64,000 nt of DNA from NCBI RefSeq assembly GCF_003710255.1, contig NZ_RHIB01000002.1, forward strand, positions 742,435 to 806,434, given 5' to 3'. The notes beneath the pieces are model-generated. The model did no database searches and was not told the origin of the DNA. It saw only the letters and a program-made list of their open reading frames with translations. The translations under genes and the position numbers were made by a program. This document shows, in pieces, positions 8,648-16,886 of the stretch; the first letter of the stretch is position 1, and every line of letters begins with the position of its first letter. The stretch is from Alteribacter keqinensis. GTDB taxonomy: Bacteria > Bacillota > Bacilli > Bacillales > Salisediminibacteriaceae.

Positions 8648-9957
8648 ATAGCTTTTTTCTCTAAATACCTTATGACACACTCTATAATTTGTTCAAACAT
8701 ATCATAGTCATCAAGATAAAGAGGAGACAAAAGTTGTTGGTGTACATTTGCTTCAAAGATCCAGATCTTTTCATTTTCATCTAACCCAAAATCTAAGCCA
8801 AAATCCATATACAGGTGTTCAGTTGCATCTAATGCCACAGCAACTTTCTTTCCAATTTTTATCATTTCCTCTTTCTTTCTTGCTATTTGTTCTGGGGTAT
8901 AATCAAATTGTATTTTAAGCATCTCTTCAAGTGTTCGCCCATTCGTTTCAACTAACGTATGAATGGTAAACCCTCCAACAGCACCTAACCAACCTAGAAT
9001 ACCTTTACATTCCCATTTTTCCTTTACATCCTTTGTGAATATTAAACGATAGTCAATTTTTCGATTTTCATACGTTTTTAAAGAAATAAATTGCTGAAAG
9101 ATAGAATTATCCTTATGTTTTTCTAAGAATTCTACCATTTCATCATTAGATATACAGATAGAGTCATATGTTAAGTTTTTTGTAACGATATAGTTATCTT
9201 TTTCCCTTGTAATTAGGTAGATTCCATATCCTAATTTCTTTTTTGTATGCTTTAATATTACTGTATCATAATTTCTTAATAGATCGTCTAACCTGCTTTT
9301 TGTAATCTCATTGGTCGTTTCAGGTAAGTGTTTTGCTATTTTATCATGGTCCTTTAACATTTTCCAAAATTCATATTTATTAAAACGATATGAATTTAAT
9401 ATCTTTCCTTTCATTTTCTTTTCTAACTCCTTTGATACGGACACCTTACGATAAATAACTCCCGGAAAAGGAAAAACCTTTTCATCCCAAGTAGATGTAG
9501 ATTTGTTATAGACATACCCTTTTATTTGTTTTTTTCGATAATTTATTTGATCCGTTGCAAAAAAATAAATTACCCCACCTATCTTTTCCATCATTTTTGC
9601 ATAGACGTCATACCTTTTTTTCTTATCTTCATTAGATAAACGCTTTTCTAAAAATCTTTTTTTATGAGTGAATAGTAGACCTATTAAAGGACCAATGATT
9701 AATTTACCATCTTCATATTGGCAGTTATAACGATAGCAAGTATCAATCATTAATTTATCAATACTGCTTTGATCTATTTCAATAACTTCCTTAGATACCT
9801 TTTTAGTTATATACATTGTTACTTCATATTGACGATTTCCATAACAAATGCCTATTCTCTTTCTTTTCTTATTTAGGCCTATTTTATCAGCTAAAATAGG
9901 ATTTATCCTAAGAGAGCGTCTCGATGACTTTATCGCCTTTACAATAGTAAACGACAT
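8641..9957 (-). CDS. YheC/YheD-type ATP-grasp protein
   Basis: 438 residues. The C-terminal two thirds have the ATP-grasp pattern of the Bacillus YheC/YheD (spore-coat-associated) family. There is a K-H-T-K-K-K-L-G-Y-G-I-Y-L lysine/glycine nucleotide loop, an I-D-Y-R-L-I-F strand, G-A-V-G-G-F-T-I, and the metal-binding end D-F-G-L-D-F-G-L-D...I-W-I-F-E-A-N-V-H-Q-Q. The family is expected to ligate a carboxylate to an amine using ATP; the substrate is unknown. It starts 9 bases after the SET-domain gene with a GGGGAAG site, so the two are coupled. Base composition is clearly more AT-rich than the neighbouring helicase or the wal genes, which suggests transfer. Confidence 0.82.
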   Translation of the reverse strand: MSFTIVKAIKSSRRSLRINPILADKIGLNKKRKRIGICYGNRQYEVTMYITKKVSKEVIEIDQSSIDKLMIDTCYRYNCQYEDGKLIIGPLIGLLFTHKKRFLEKRLSNEDKKKRYDVYAKMMEKIGGVIYFFATDQINYRKKQIKGYVYNKSTSTWDEKVFPFPGVIYRKVSVSKELEKKMKGKILNSYRFNKYEFWKMLKDHDKIAKHLPETTNEITKSRLDDLLRNYDTVILKHTKKKLGYGIYLITREKDNYIVTKNLTYDSICISNDEMVEFLEKHKDNSIFQQFISLKTYENRKIDYRLIFTKDVKEKWECKGILGWLGAVGGFTIHTLVETNGRTLEEMLKIQFDYTPEQIARKKEEMIKIGKKVAVALDATEHLYMDFGLDFGLDENEKIWIFEANVHQQLLSPLYLDDYDMFEQIIECVIRYLEKKAMS

Positions 9958-9966
9958 CTCTTCCCC

Positions 9967-10560
9967 CTATGGTTTGTCTTCAAAGTAAAGAGATTTTATT
10001 GACTCAATTACTTCTTTCTGTTCTGCAGCAAGTTTCATTTTCTTTTTATCCTCGCTTGGAATCAGGAAACCAAGCGGCTGTTCAACTTTGTCAACAAATT
10101 GATAAGCATCTAAAAGCAATTGGTCCCATTCTTTGTAATACTCGAGTAAGTCGTCCTTACATACGTAAGTTCTCTCCACTCCTTTTTCAGGTAGACATGC
10201 AAATGGCTCCTCTAAATTCAAACAGCCATACTCGTCCGTTAACTGTGTCCCTGGTTCGATGTCTTTGATGGCAATTTCCGAATCATAAGGCGTACTTATA
10301 CAATTCGCTTTGAAGCTGTGATTTACAAATTGTCCTAAATCCCAGCTAAGAATGTATCTTCCTTTATGATCTCGATACGAATATTTTTTTACCTGATTTC
10401 TCCTTTGATAATCAAGACTCTCAACGAAGGAAGGATCGAGCACTTGGTCTAAATCATCTAGTGCCCATACTATTGTTCCCTTTGGAATGAACTTTGTCGC
10501 AAACACTCCAAACCCTATTTCATCATTTACATAGCGAAGCTCAGTGTCTGGATGAATCAT
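9967..10560 (-). CDS. SET-domain protein (putative lysine methyltransferase)
   Basis: 197 residues. Hallmarks of the SET fold are present in order: G-F-G-V-F-A-T-K-F-I-P-K-G near residue 16, N-H-S-F-K-A-N-C around 90-97 (the N-H-S-x-x-x-N-C cofactor/knot motif), and a D-E-Y-G with aromatic residue near 117-120. SET proteins transfer methyl groups from S-adenosylmethionine to lysine side chains, often on ribosomal or other basic proteins. No post-SET cysteine cluster is seen, which is usual for bacterial members. It is the first gene of a two-gene unit with the ATP-grasp protein (9-base gap). The pairing suggests both act on one peptide or protein substrate, which is inference. Confidence 0.8.
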   Translation of the reverse strand: MIHPDTELRYVNDEIGFGVFATKFIPKGTIVWALDDLDQVLDPSFVESLDYQRRNQVKKYSYRDHKGRYILSWDLGQFVNHSFKANCISTPYDSEIAIKDIEPGTQLTDEYGCLNLEEPFACLPEKGVERTYVCKDDLLEYYKEWDQLLLDAYQFVDKVEQPLGFLIPSEDKKKMKLAAEQKEVIESIKSLYFEDKP

Positions 10561-10992
10561 TACTGACCTCTCCTTTGTTTTTAGTTCTGATCATTATATG
10601 TGGTCCTGTTTTTTCCGTTCCAATAAATGATAAATAAACTAATATAGGAAGAACACTGACGCTTCAGTTTTAAGAGAAACAGCTGAACTAAGGAATATTT
10701 AATAGGAGAGAACAAGGAAATTGGATTATATGCAGTCGGAAACGAGGTAGACTAAAGGAGAAAGTAATACGAGTGAAAAAACTATCAAACAGGAATGTGA
10801 ATGAGCTCAGTACTTATTATGTCTAATAAAATACTCATGGAGGTCGGAAATTAAATTTCCAATCATGAAGGTGGAGTATCTCCCGATTATGAAAAATATA
10901 GAGTGTATTTGTAAGGAAAGTGAATTTTTGGTCAGGTCTTTGGAACTTGTCTACCCTATTTTGCGCTTACGAAATTTTTTTTAAAACTTCAT
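10561..10992. other. 430-base intergenic region with a short palindrome
   Basis: No convincing gene. A 15-base perfect palindrome, GGAAATT-A-AATTTCC, lies at 10846-10860. A 17-codon frame starting GTG at 10773 with an AAAGGAG 8 bases upstream is possible but too short to support. The right end is an A/T-rich tail beyond the rlmH stop. Confidence 0.4.
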
Positions 10993-11472
10993 CTACTTAT
11001 GATACGGTTCCCCCCGATTAATCTTAAACGCCCGATACACCTGCTCCACTAAAATCAACCTCATCAATTGATGCGGGAATGTCATATCTGAAAACGACAG
11101 CTTCCCGTTCGCACGCTGCAAGACCTCATTACTCAGACCGACTGATCCGCCGATCACAAAGGCGACTTTGCTTTTGCCGTAGGTGGCCAGGTTATCCATT
11201 TCTTTGGCGAGGCGCTCCGACGTCCATTTCTGTCCTTCGATCGCCAGGGCGATTACGTGGGTGTCGGGGCTGATTTTCCCTAAGATCCGCGCTCCCTCTT
11301 TTTCTTTGACGATCTGCATGTCTGCTTCGCTCATGTTTTCAGGTGCTTTCTCGTCAGGAACTTCCACAACCTGAACGTTCGCATAAGCCGACAGGCGTTT
11401 GGTGTATTCGGCAATTCCCTGTTTTAAGTACTTCTCTTTTAGTTTTCCGACGGTTACGATGGTGATATTCAC
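10993..11472 (-). CDS. rlmH: 23S rRNA pseudouridine-1915 N3-methyltransferase RlmH
   Basis: The frame extends to 11526, but the family N-terminus [15 protein letters not shown] begins at a GTG at 11472 with an AGAGGGG site upstream, giving 159 residues, the usual size. It is a SPOUT-fold enzyme: the SAM-binding trefoil knot shows as F-V-I-G-G-S-V-G-L and the C-terminus as [28 protein letters not shown] (family-typical end). It methylates pseudouridine 1915 in helix 69 of 23S rRNA on assembled 70S ribosomes. Its position after htrA and the wal operon matches Bacillus yydA. Confidence 0.95.
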   Translation of the reverse strand: MNITIVTVGKLKEKYLKQGIAEYTKRLSAYANVQVVEVPDEKAPENMSEADMQIVKEKEGARILGKISPDTHVIALAIEGQKWTSERLAKEMDNLATYGKSKVAFVIGGSVGLSNEVLQRANGKLSFSDMTFPHQLMRLILVEQVYRAFKINRGEPYHK

Positions 11473-11522
11473 AGGTGCATAACCCCTCTCAGAATAGTTT
11501 TCCACAATAGTTATCCACATTT

Positions 11523-11540
11523 CCACAGTTTTTCTGTGGA
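11523..11540. terminator. small hairpin between the CxxH/CxxC gene and rlmH
   Basis: CCACAG and CTGTGG pair around a T-rich loop. It is weak as a terminator because no long T run follows, but it sits exactly in the gap between two minus-strand genes. Confidence 0.35.
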
Positions 11541-11541
11541 G

Positions 11542-11703
11542 TTATTTGTCGATTCGGTACAAAGCCTTGCTATCACAGTATTTGCAAGCTGTGGACAACT
11601 GTTCTTCCTCTGTGAGTTTGTCGATTTTTGGTGGAAGAGCGTAATAATCGACAATATCCTCGATTGCCATATCTATGTGCTCACTGCAGCTGAAATACAT
11701 CAT
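11542..11703 (-). CDS. CxxH/CxxC mini-protein (YyzF-type)
   Basis: A 53-residue frame on the minus strand preceded by AGGAGG 5 bases upstream of the ATG (a second ATG at 11700 is spaced 8). It contains C-S-E-H near the N-terminus (residues 6-9) and C-K-Y-C near residues 40-43, the paired CxxH and CxxC that define a small Bacillaceae family located between htrA and rlmH. These four ligands likely bind one zinc ion. Function is unknown. The gene overlaps DnaA-box-like sequence on its non-coding strand. Confidence 0.85.
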   Translation of the reverse strand: MMYFSCSEHIDMAIEDIVDYYALPPKIDKLTEEEQLSTACKYCDSKALYRIDK

Positions 11704-12006
11704 CTAGTCCTCCTGTATCGTTGTTTTTCTGTTCTTTATATTCAGTTATCAACACGGTTCTGTGGATAACTTTTTGTTGTAAACCCTTACTCTCCGTTAG
11801 GTTGCAGAAGATATGGGAAATGATATCCATATAACTTATCCACATTTATGGATAACTTATTCATACCTTCTCTATTGTATAGAAAGATCGGTTCAAAGCC
11901 AAGGTATCGGGCAGACCATCCAGCGTAAAGTCTGACGAACGACCTGACTATCCATAAAATCCTGTAAGGACCTCTCGACACCAATCTTTAACGGACAACA
12001 AAAAGA

Positions 12007-12030
12007 ACCAGGGGACGCTTATCTCCTGGT
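12007..12030 (-). terminator. htrA terminator
   Basis: ACCAGGGGA and TCTCCTGGT form a stem with one wobble. On the minus strand it is followed by TCTTTTT. It lies just past the htrA stop. Confidence 0.8.
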
Positions 12031-12038
12031 CCTGATAT

Positions 12039-13268
12039 CTAAGAAATCTGCTGCTCCAGTGTCATTTCAACCTGCTGTTCTTCACCATTACGGTAGAACG
12101 ACACTTCCACTGTGTCGCCGATCGATTTTTCTGTATACAGGAACTTCCGGAGGTCGTGGGTATCCTTAACCTCTTCCCCGTCCAGGGCCACAATCACGTC
12201 TCCCTCGCGCATACCTGCATCAGCGGCAGGGGACCCTTCTGTTGTCCCTTCTACATACACACCGCCGGTCACATCTTCAGGAAGTCCCAGTGTATCATGC
12301 CAGTGGAAGCTCGGAATCTCCTGAAGCGATCGGATAAAGACGCCTATTTGCGGTCTCCGCACTTCTCCAAACTCCTCTAAATCTTCAATGACCGGACCTG
12401 CAATCGCAGTCGGAATGGCAAATCCGATTCCTTCGACGGACTGCTGGGCAATCTTCATAGAGTTAATGCCGATCACCTGTCCCTGTATGTTTAACAGGGC
12501 ACCTCCGCTGTTACCCGGGTTGATGGCTGCATCGGTCTGAAGCACTTCTGCATTCCAGTCCGGCTGCCCGTTTCCGCTTGTATCGATCGGAATACTTCTC
12601 TCTACGGCACTGATAATACCCAGTGTCACCGATCCTTCAAAGGAGAGAGGGTTCCCGATCGCAATAGCCGGCTCTCCCGGCCGCAATGTATCAGAGTTGC
12701 CAAACTCTGCAACTGTATCTACTTTGTCTGCGTCTACTTTAAGTACAGCTAAATCTGTAAGGGCATCTTCTCCAACAAGCTCTGCAGGAATCCGCGAGCC
12801 GTCAGAGAGAGTCACATCAATTTCCTGTGCACTGTCGATCACGTGCTGGTTGGTTACAATAAAGGCATCGTCTCCTTCTTTCTTATACACGACGCCTGAT
12901 CCTGTACCTTCACCGCCGCGTTCCCAAAAACCGCCGCCAGATGACTGACGGATGTTTACAACACCTACTACCGCATCGTTTACCTGTTCAACTGCTTCAA
13001 TGACTTCAGAAGTCACGGCTACATTTACGCCCTGCATTTCAGGTACGGACTCCCCGCTCTCTGTCATCGTCTCCACAGCTTCTTCATTTCCCGCTGTTTT
13101 CGGCACCACATCGTAGGGCAAAAAGCCGTTGGATGCCAGAACAGGGACTGAAAATACAACGAGAAGTGCGCCAAACACCGCCCCCAGAAAAGAAGCAGCG
13201 CCTGTCCTTTTTGAAGACCGCTTTTCCTTGCTGCTGCGGGACTGTGTATGATTATCGTAATACCCCAT
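12039..13268 (-). CDS. htrA: HtrA/DegP-like membrane-anchored serine protease
   Basis: The start is the ATG at 13268 (M-G-Y-Y-D-N-H) with AAGGAGGG 7 bases upstream; the frame runs further but without a site. 409 residues. A serine/lysine-rich cytoplasmic tail is followed by one membrane span (about 25-45, S-F-L-G-A-V-F-G-A-L-L-V-V-F). The trypsin-like catalytic domain has His in T-N-Q-H-V-I, Asp in L-T-D-L-A-V-L-K and Ser in G-N-S-G-G-A-L-L. A PDZ domain (G-G-V-Y-V-E-G...G-S-P-A-A-D-A-G-M-R-E-G-D) ends the protein. It degrades misfolded exported proteins at the outer membrane face. It sits downstream of walJ, as htrC/yycK does in Bacillus, but is separated from the operon by a terminator and a repeat. 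Confidence 0.95.
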   Translation of the reverse strand: MGYYDNHTQSRSSKEKRSSKRTGAASFLGAVFGALLVVFSVPVLASNGFLPYDVVPKTAGNEEAVETMTESGESVPEMQGVNVAVTSEVIEAVEQVNDAVVGVVNIRQSSGGGFWERGGEGTGSGVVYKKEGDDAFIVTNQHVIDSAQEIDVTLSDGSRIPAELVGEDALTDLAVLKVDADKVDTVAEFGNSDTLRPGEPAIAIGNPLSFEGSVTLGIISAVERSIPIDTSGNGQPDWNAEVLQTDAAINPGNSGGALLNIQGQVIGINSMKIAQQSVEGIGFAIPTAIAGPVIEDLEEFGEVRRPQIGVFIRSLQEIPSFHWHDTLGLPEDVTGGVYVEGTTEGSPAADAGMREGDVIVALDGEEVKDTHDLRKFLYTEKSIGDTVEVSFYRNGEEQQVEMTLEQQIS

Positions 13269-13497
13269 TCCTTGACCCTCCTTTATAAACTCTGTTTCTT
13301 TGTAAAGAAGAACCTCCCACCACGGGTGAGAAAAGTACCGAGTCCAATCACTCATACTTTGATTATATTTTATAAAATCCAGCGTTGCCCGTCTATTCAG
13401 ACGGGTTATTTTCGATAATTTTCCATACACAACTACGATTTCCCATTTTGACGAATTTTAGACTATTTCAGGGAATAAAGAAAAACGACACAAAGTA

Positions 13498-13541
13498 AAA
13501 AACAGCGTTGCTCTTGTCGAATAGCCGCTCTGTTTTTTTTA
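13498..13541. terminator. orphan hairpin with T tract between walJ and htrA
   Basis: AACAGCG and CGCT-C-TGTT pair (one bulge) around an 18-nt loop with a long run of T on the plus side and A/T on the other. No gene ends here, so it may close a small RNA or be a leftover. Confidence 0.35.
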
Positions 13542-13692
13542 CTGTACTCTCCCAGTATAACGGCACCTGGTTTTTTCGTCATCAATACTCTTTTTTTCGG
13601 AACAAATCGGTTTTTATAATAGATAAGCATACATCTTAGTTAGTGAAAATTTTTATTATATGTGAAGGACTGTTTCCTTTTTTGTCAAGCGA

Positions 13693-13807
13693 GCTGAACG
13701 CCAAAAGCGAGACTCCTGCGTCATTGGGGGCCAGGAGAGACCCCGCAGGGCAGAGCCCGAGGAGGCTCGCCGGCACCGCCGCGGAAAGCGAGCGGATGGC
13801 GTTCAGC
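13693..13807. repeat. GC-rich dispersed repeat, copy 1
   Basis: 115 bases bounded by an 11-bp perfect inverted repeat (GCTGAACGCCA / TGGCGTTCAGC). The interior has the pattern AAGCGAGACTCCTGCG, GAGACCCCGCAG, GAGGAGGCTCGCCG and GCGGAAAGCGAGCG. Related copies are at 19664, 35165, 51603 and 55357. It is far more GC-rich than its flanks and lies in the walJ-htrA gap. Confidence 0.75.
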
Positions 13808-13841
13808 GGAGCTTTACGAAATGGCGTAAGGGTATAAAAAA

Positions 13842-13896
13842 AGCAATGGCTTTCCCCCTGTCCTTTCCATGGAGGACAGAGGTTCTGCTCATTGCT
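13842..13896 (-). terminator. wal operon terminator
   Basis: On the minus strand AGCAATG and CATTGCT form the base, with an inner CTGTCC/GGACAG stem, followed by TTTTTTT. The walJ stop codon touches the base of the stem. Confidence 0.85.
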
Positions 13897-14699
13897 TAGA
13901 CGGTCGTCAGTGCTGTAGGGCGGTCAGGATCGGTGTCATAGAGCTTTAATGACTTCCCTCCTTCCTGGTAGCCTCTTTCCTCCAGCGTCTGTTTTACCGT
14001 CATACGGGCAAGGTCTTTCATGTTATTGTCTTTACTCAGGTGCGCAAGGTAGATGCTCGTCGGTTTATCGTTCGTATCAAGAATATCCGCCATGGCATGT
14101 GCTGCATCCTCGTTCGATACGTGACCGAGATCACTCAGAATCCGGCGCTTCACACTCCACGGATACCGTCCCATACGCAGCATGTTCATATCATGATTGG
14201 ACTCAAACACATATGCATCGGCTTCGCCCACAATCCCTTTCATCCGCTCACTCACATAGCCGGTGTCGGTGATGACCGACAGCTTCCGTCCGCCGTGGGC
14301 AAAGGTAAAGAACATCGGCTCTGCCGCATCGTGGGAAACACCGAAGGATTGAACATCCATGTCGCCGAATACTTTCGTATCTTCCACTTCAAAATGAAAC
14401 TTCTGATCCGGTGAAAGCTTTCCGAGCATGGCATCCATGGCGTTCCACGTTTTTGCGTTCGCATAGATGGGAAGCTGATAGCGCCTGGCAAAAATACCGG
14501 CACCTTTAATATGATCGCTGTGCTCATGAGTGATGAACAGAGCGTCAAGGGAAGACGGATCAAGGTCATTCTTTTCAAATAACGCTTCCATCTTCTTCCC
14601 GCTCAAACCTGCATCAATAAGCACACGCTGATTGTCCGTTTCAACATAAATTGCGTTGCCTGTGCTTCCACTGGCCAACACACTGAATCGTAAGCTCAT
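13896..14699 (-). CDS. walJ: WalJ (YycJ) MBL-fold 5-prime to 3-prime exonuclease-like protein
   Basis: The start is taken at the ATG at 14699 ([15 protein letters not shown]), which matches the family; a GTG 12 bases upstream is the alternative. 267 residues of metallo-beta-lactamase fold. Metal ligands are in T-H-E-H-S-D-H (about 58-64), the His of G-V-S-H-D, the Asp of I-T-D-T-G and the His of L-A-H-L-S. Homologues are nucleases linked to mismatch repair and the wal operon. It is the last gene of walR-walK-walH-walI-walJ, 17 bases after walI. Confidence 0.92.
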   Translation of the reverse strand: MSLRFSVLASGSTGNAIYVETDNQRVLIDAGLSGKKMEALFEKNDLDPSSLDALFITHEHSDHIKGAGIFARRYQLPIYANAKTWNAMDAMLGKLSPDQKFHFEVEDTKVFGDMDVQSFGVSHDAAEPMFFTFAHGGRKLSVITDTGYVSERMKGIVGEADAYVFESNHDMNMLRMGRYPWSVKRRILSDLGHVSNEDAAHAMADILDTNDKPTSIYLAHLSKDNNMKDLARMTVKQTLEERGYQEGGKSLKLYDTDPDRPTALTTV

Positions 14700-14716
14700 G
14701 CTGTATGTCACTCCAG

Positions 14717-15517
14717 TCAGTCATTTCGGTTTCGCACAACATCCCCGTCAAGGGCATTCACATAACGGTAACGGTCATCGAGCATAATACGCCACATCGG
14801 TGCGTAAAACTCCGGTGCACTCACTTCATTCTGATAGACATTATAATAGCCCAGTTCAACATCATCATCACCGATCGTCAGGTCCGTCCCGACCAGGTTC
14901 GCTTCAATAAGCGCTTCAATTGCCTGAAGAGGTGAAATCAGCTCCTGCTCCTGTTCCAGTTGCGGCGTGAGGTCGAGATAACGCTGTGAATACCGCTCAA
15001 TTTCCATGTCTTCATTCACTTCAAGCTTCACATGGGAATCTCCGCTTAAATAACGTAAAAGCTCATCTTTGTGAGTCTGAAAAGCGCGGATATAACCCTC
15101 TTCTTCGTTAAAATACCCGAAGGCATACTCATCACCGTTTAAGAGATTTCCTCCAAGAAAGGCGTTTACACTTCCGGACAAATTGCTCGGAATCAGCCTG
15201 TGGGGCTCCTCAAGCTCAACGACAATTTCATACTCCTGCCGGTCGATCTCCACTTCCTGACCTTCGTAATCAACCTTCACTTCTTCTTCATTAAACGCTC
15301 TTGGAAATCCAGTTACGTGATAGCCTGTTGGTGTCCGGCTTGGATCACTAAGCTCAATCTCAAGGTTTTGGTTCTGGAGGAGGTCCTGGAAGCTGGGCTG
15401 GGCCATCACGCCTAACTGGCTTGAATCACTGCGCTTTTCGATCAGCTGATACACCAGAAACACATTCAGGCAGAAAAACGTAACAATAAGGATTGTTTTT
15501 GCTCTGCTCCAGTCCAT
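14717..15517 (-). CDS. walI: WalI (YycI), WalK regulator
   Basis: The start is the ATG at 15517 ([12 protein letters not shown]), preceded by GGAGGAGG; the frame extends upstream inside walH. 266 residues: a short cytoplasmic N-terminus, one membrane span (about 8-28) and an extracytoplasmic domain with a YycI/YycH-type fold. With WalH it forms a membrane complex that restrains or tunes the WalK kinase. The start lies one base past the walH stop, so translation is coupled. Confidence 0.93.
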   Translation of the reverse strand: MDWSRAKTILIVTFFCLNVFLVYQLIEKRSDSSQLGVMAQPSFQDLLQNQNLEIELSDPSRTPTGYHVTGFPRAFNEEEVKVDYEGQEVEIDRQEYEIVVELEEPHRLIPSNLSGSVNAFLGGNLLNGDEYAFGYFNEEEGYIRAFQTHKDELLRYLSGDSHVKLEVNEDMEIERYSQRYLDLTPQLEQEQELISPLQAIEALIEANLVGTDLTIGDDDVELGYYNVYQNEVSAPEFYAPMWRIMLDDRYRYVNALDGDVVRNRND

Positions 15518-15518
15518 C

Positions 15519-16886
15519 CTATGCCTCCTCCTCTGTTTCTTCTTCAACTTCCTCATCTTCACGGTTCTCATACTCTTCCCGGATTTCACTAAACCGCTGC
15601 CAGTTCCCCCGTTTAATAAACCAGTCCGGATAAAAAATCATGAAGTTACTGGAACTGTCCATGTAATAACCAATCCGCATATCTTCAATACTGCGGGGAT
15701 CAAACTCTTCCATCTGTTCCAAATAGGACTGAACTTCTTGAAGTGATTCAAGAGGTGTAACCTTATCCTGATCAAACTGCCCGTCAAGGCGGAATAGAGG
15801 ACGCTCGTACTTCGTAATCTGACTGCCCGAACGGGTTATCTCTTTCGTAAAGTACAGATCCTGATTCGATGATCCGGCAAGGACCGAAAGCTCATCCATA
15901 TTTAAACGATACAAAACCGTGTCGTTAAAACCATGCTGCCATTCATCGATGGTATAGCTCTCGGTCCATCCGCCCCGGGTATTGATAAAATCCAATGCAT
16001 CAATTAATACGTGGGTATCTGTTTCATCCTCATCAAAAGTCCCTGTACGCTGATGCTCGAACTTCATTACGTTTCCACTTCCGCGGCGGGTGATCTCAAG
16101 GAAACGGCTTCCATCTGAATACATACGAACGGTTGCACCCCGCTGGTACTCTGTTACAAAATCAGGATCGCTGAACATCACCGTGCGCATATCCTGCTCT
16201 GAAGTCGAATCCCAGTTATATGTGAGCTCTCTCATTGGCGGTGGTTCAAGAGGGAGATAGGCATAATTGCCGTACGTTCCTTCTTCAAACTCAAGACCTT
16301 CCGCTTCATAAAGGTGCTCTCGTTCTCCTTCATATAAGGCAACGAGCTGTTCATAGCTGATATTGGCATCAACCTGATAGATTTCTTCATCTGCATAGGA
16401 AATAAACCGGGCAACCACTTCACTCGCTGACGATGTATTGGACCTTGACAGATAGATCCTGTCTACTGATGTAATTCCCATTGACTGTTCCCCAAAGTCG
16501 AAAAGCTCATTAATCACGTCTCCGGGGATCGGAGATTTAAACTTGAAATCCAGCGCCCGGGCCGGCTGATTCAGCTGCGGCACTTCCCTCCTGGAGATAT
16601 CAAGCACACGCTCATACTCAAAATCAAGTATCGCTTCGATCTGCGTCATAAAGCGCTCTTCCCCGGGAGCCAGCCAGTAATGAATATCATTTTCATGAAC
16701 AGTTATACTTTCAGGCATAAGAAAATTAGAAAATGACTTCTGCTCTCCTATATCAGGACTTTCAATTGTTTCCGACGAACCAAGAGGACTGTAATCAGGC
16801 TGAAAGGTCCAGATTGAATAGGTCAGACCCACACTTGTGAGAATGAGAATCCAAAGAAGGACGGTTTTAAAATGTTCCATGGCCAT
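15519..16886 (-). CDS. walH: WalH (YycH), WalK regulator
   Basis: 455 residues, exactly the common length of YycH. One N-terminal membrane span (T-V-L-L-W-I-L-I-L-T-S-V-G-L) precedes a large extracellular region. The C-terminus is very acidic (E-N-R-E-D-E-E-V-E-E-E-T-E-E-E-A). The ATG at 16886 overlaps the walK stop; a second ATG at 16880 is equally possible. WalH binds WalK through its transmembrane helix together with WalI. Confidence 0.93.
   Translation of the reverse strand: MAMEHFKTVLLWILILTSVGLTYSIWTFQPDYSPLGSSETIESPDIGEQKSFSNFLMPESITVHENDIHYWLAPGEERFMTQIEAILDFEYERVLDISRREVPQLNQPARALDFKFKSPIPGDVINELFDFGEQSMGITSVDRIYLSRSNTSSASEVVARFISYADEEIYQVDANISYEQLVALYEGEREHLYEAEGLEFEEGTYGNYAYLPLEPPPMRELTYNWDSTSEQDMRTVMFSDPDFVTEYQRGATVRMYSDGSRFLEITRRGSGNVMKFEHQRTGTFDEDETDTHVLIDALDFINTRGGWTESYTIDEWQHGFNDTVLYRLNMDELSVLAGSSNQDLYFTKEITRSGSQITKYERPLFRLDGQFDQDKVTPLESLQEVQSYLEQMEEFDPRSIEDMRIGYYMDSSSNFMIFYPDWFIKRGNWQRFSEIREEYENREDEEVEEETEEEA

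Larger units (their letters stand above)
11511..11844. promoter_or_regulatory. DnaA-box cluster between rlmH and htrA
   Basis: Three exact DnaA boxes (TTATCCACA) are present: 11511-11519 on plus, 11761-11769 on minus (as TGTGGATAA) and 11836-11844 on plus. Near-matches lie around 11585. The CxxH/CxxC gene lies among them. B. subtilis is known to have origin-proximal DnaA-box clusters outside oriC, and, as I recall, one of them is in the gap next to yydA (rlmH). Confidence 0.65.

Noticed and set aside
11787..11984. A 65-codon minus frame between htrA and rlmH
   Set aside because: No start signal or family resemblance; it covers DnaA boxes and looks like chance.
13643..13837. A plus frame across the walJ-htrA gap
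   Set aside because: It is the translation of a GC-rich repeat copy and has no ribosome-binding site.
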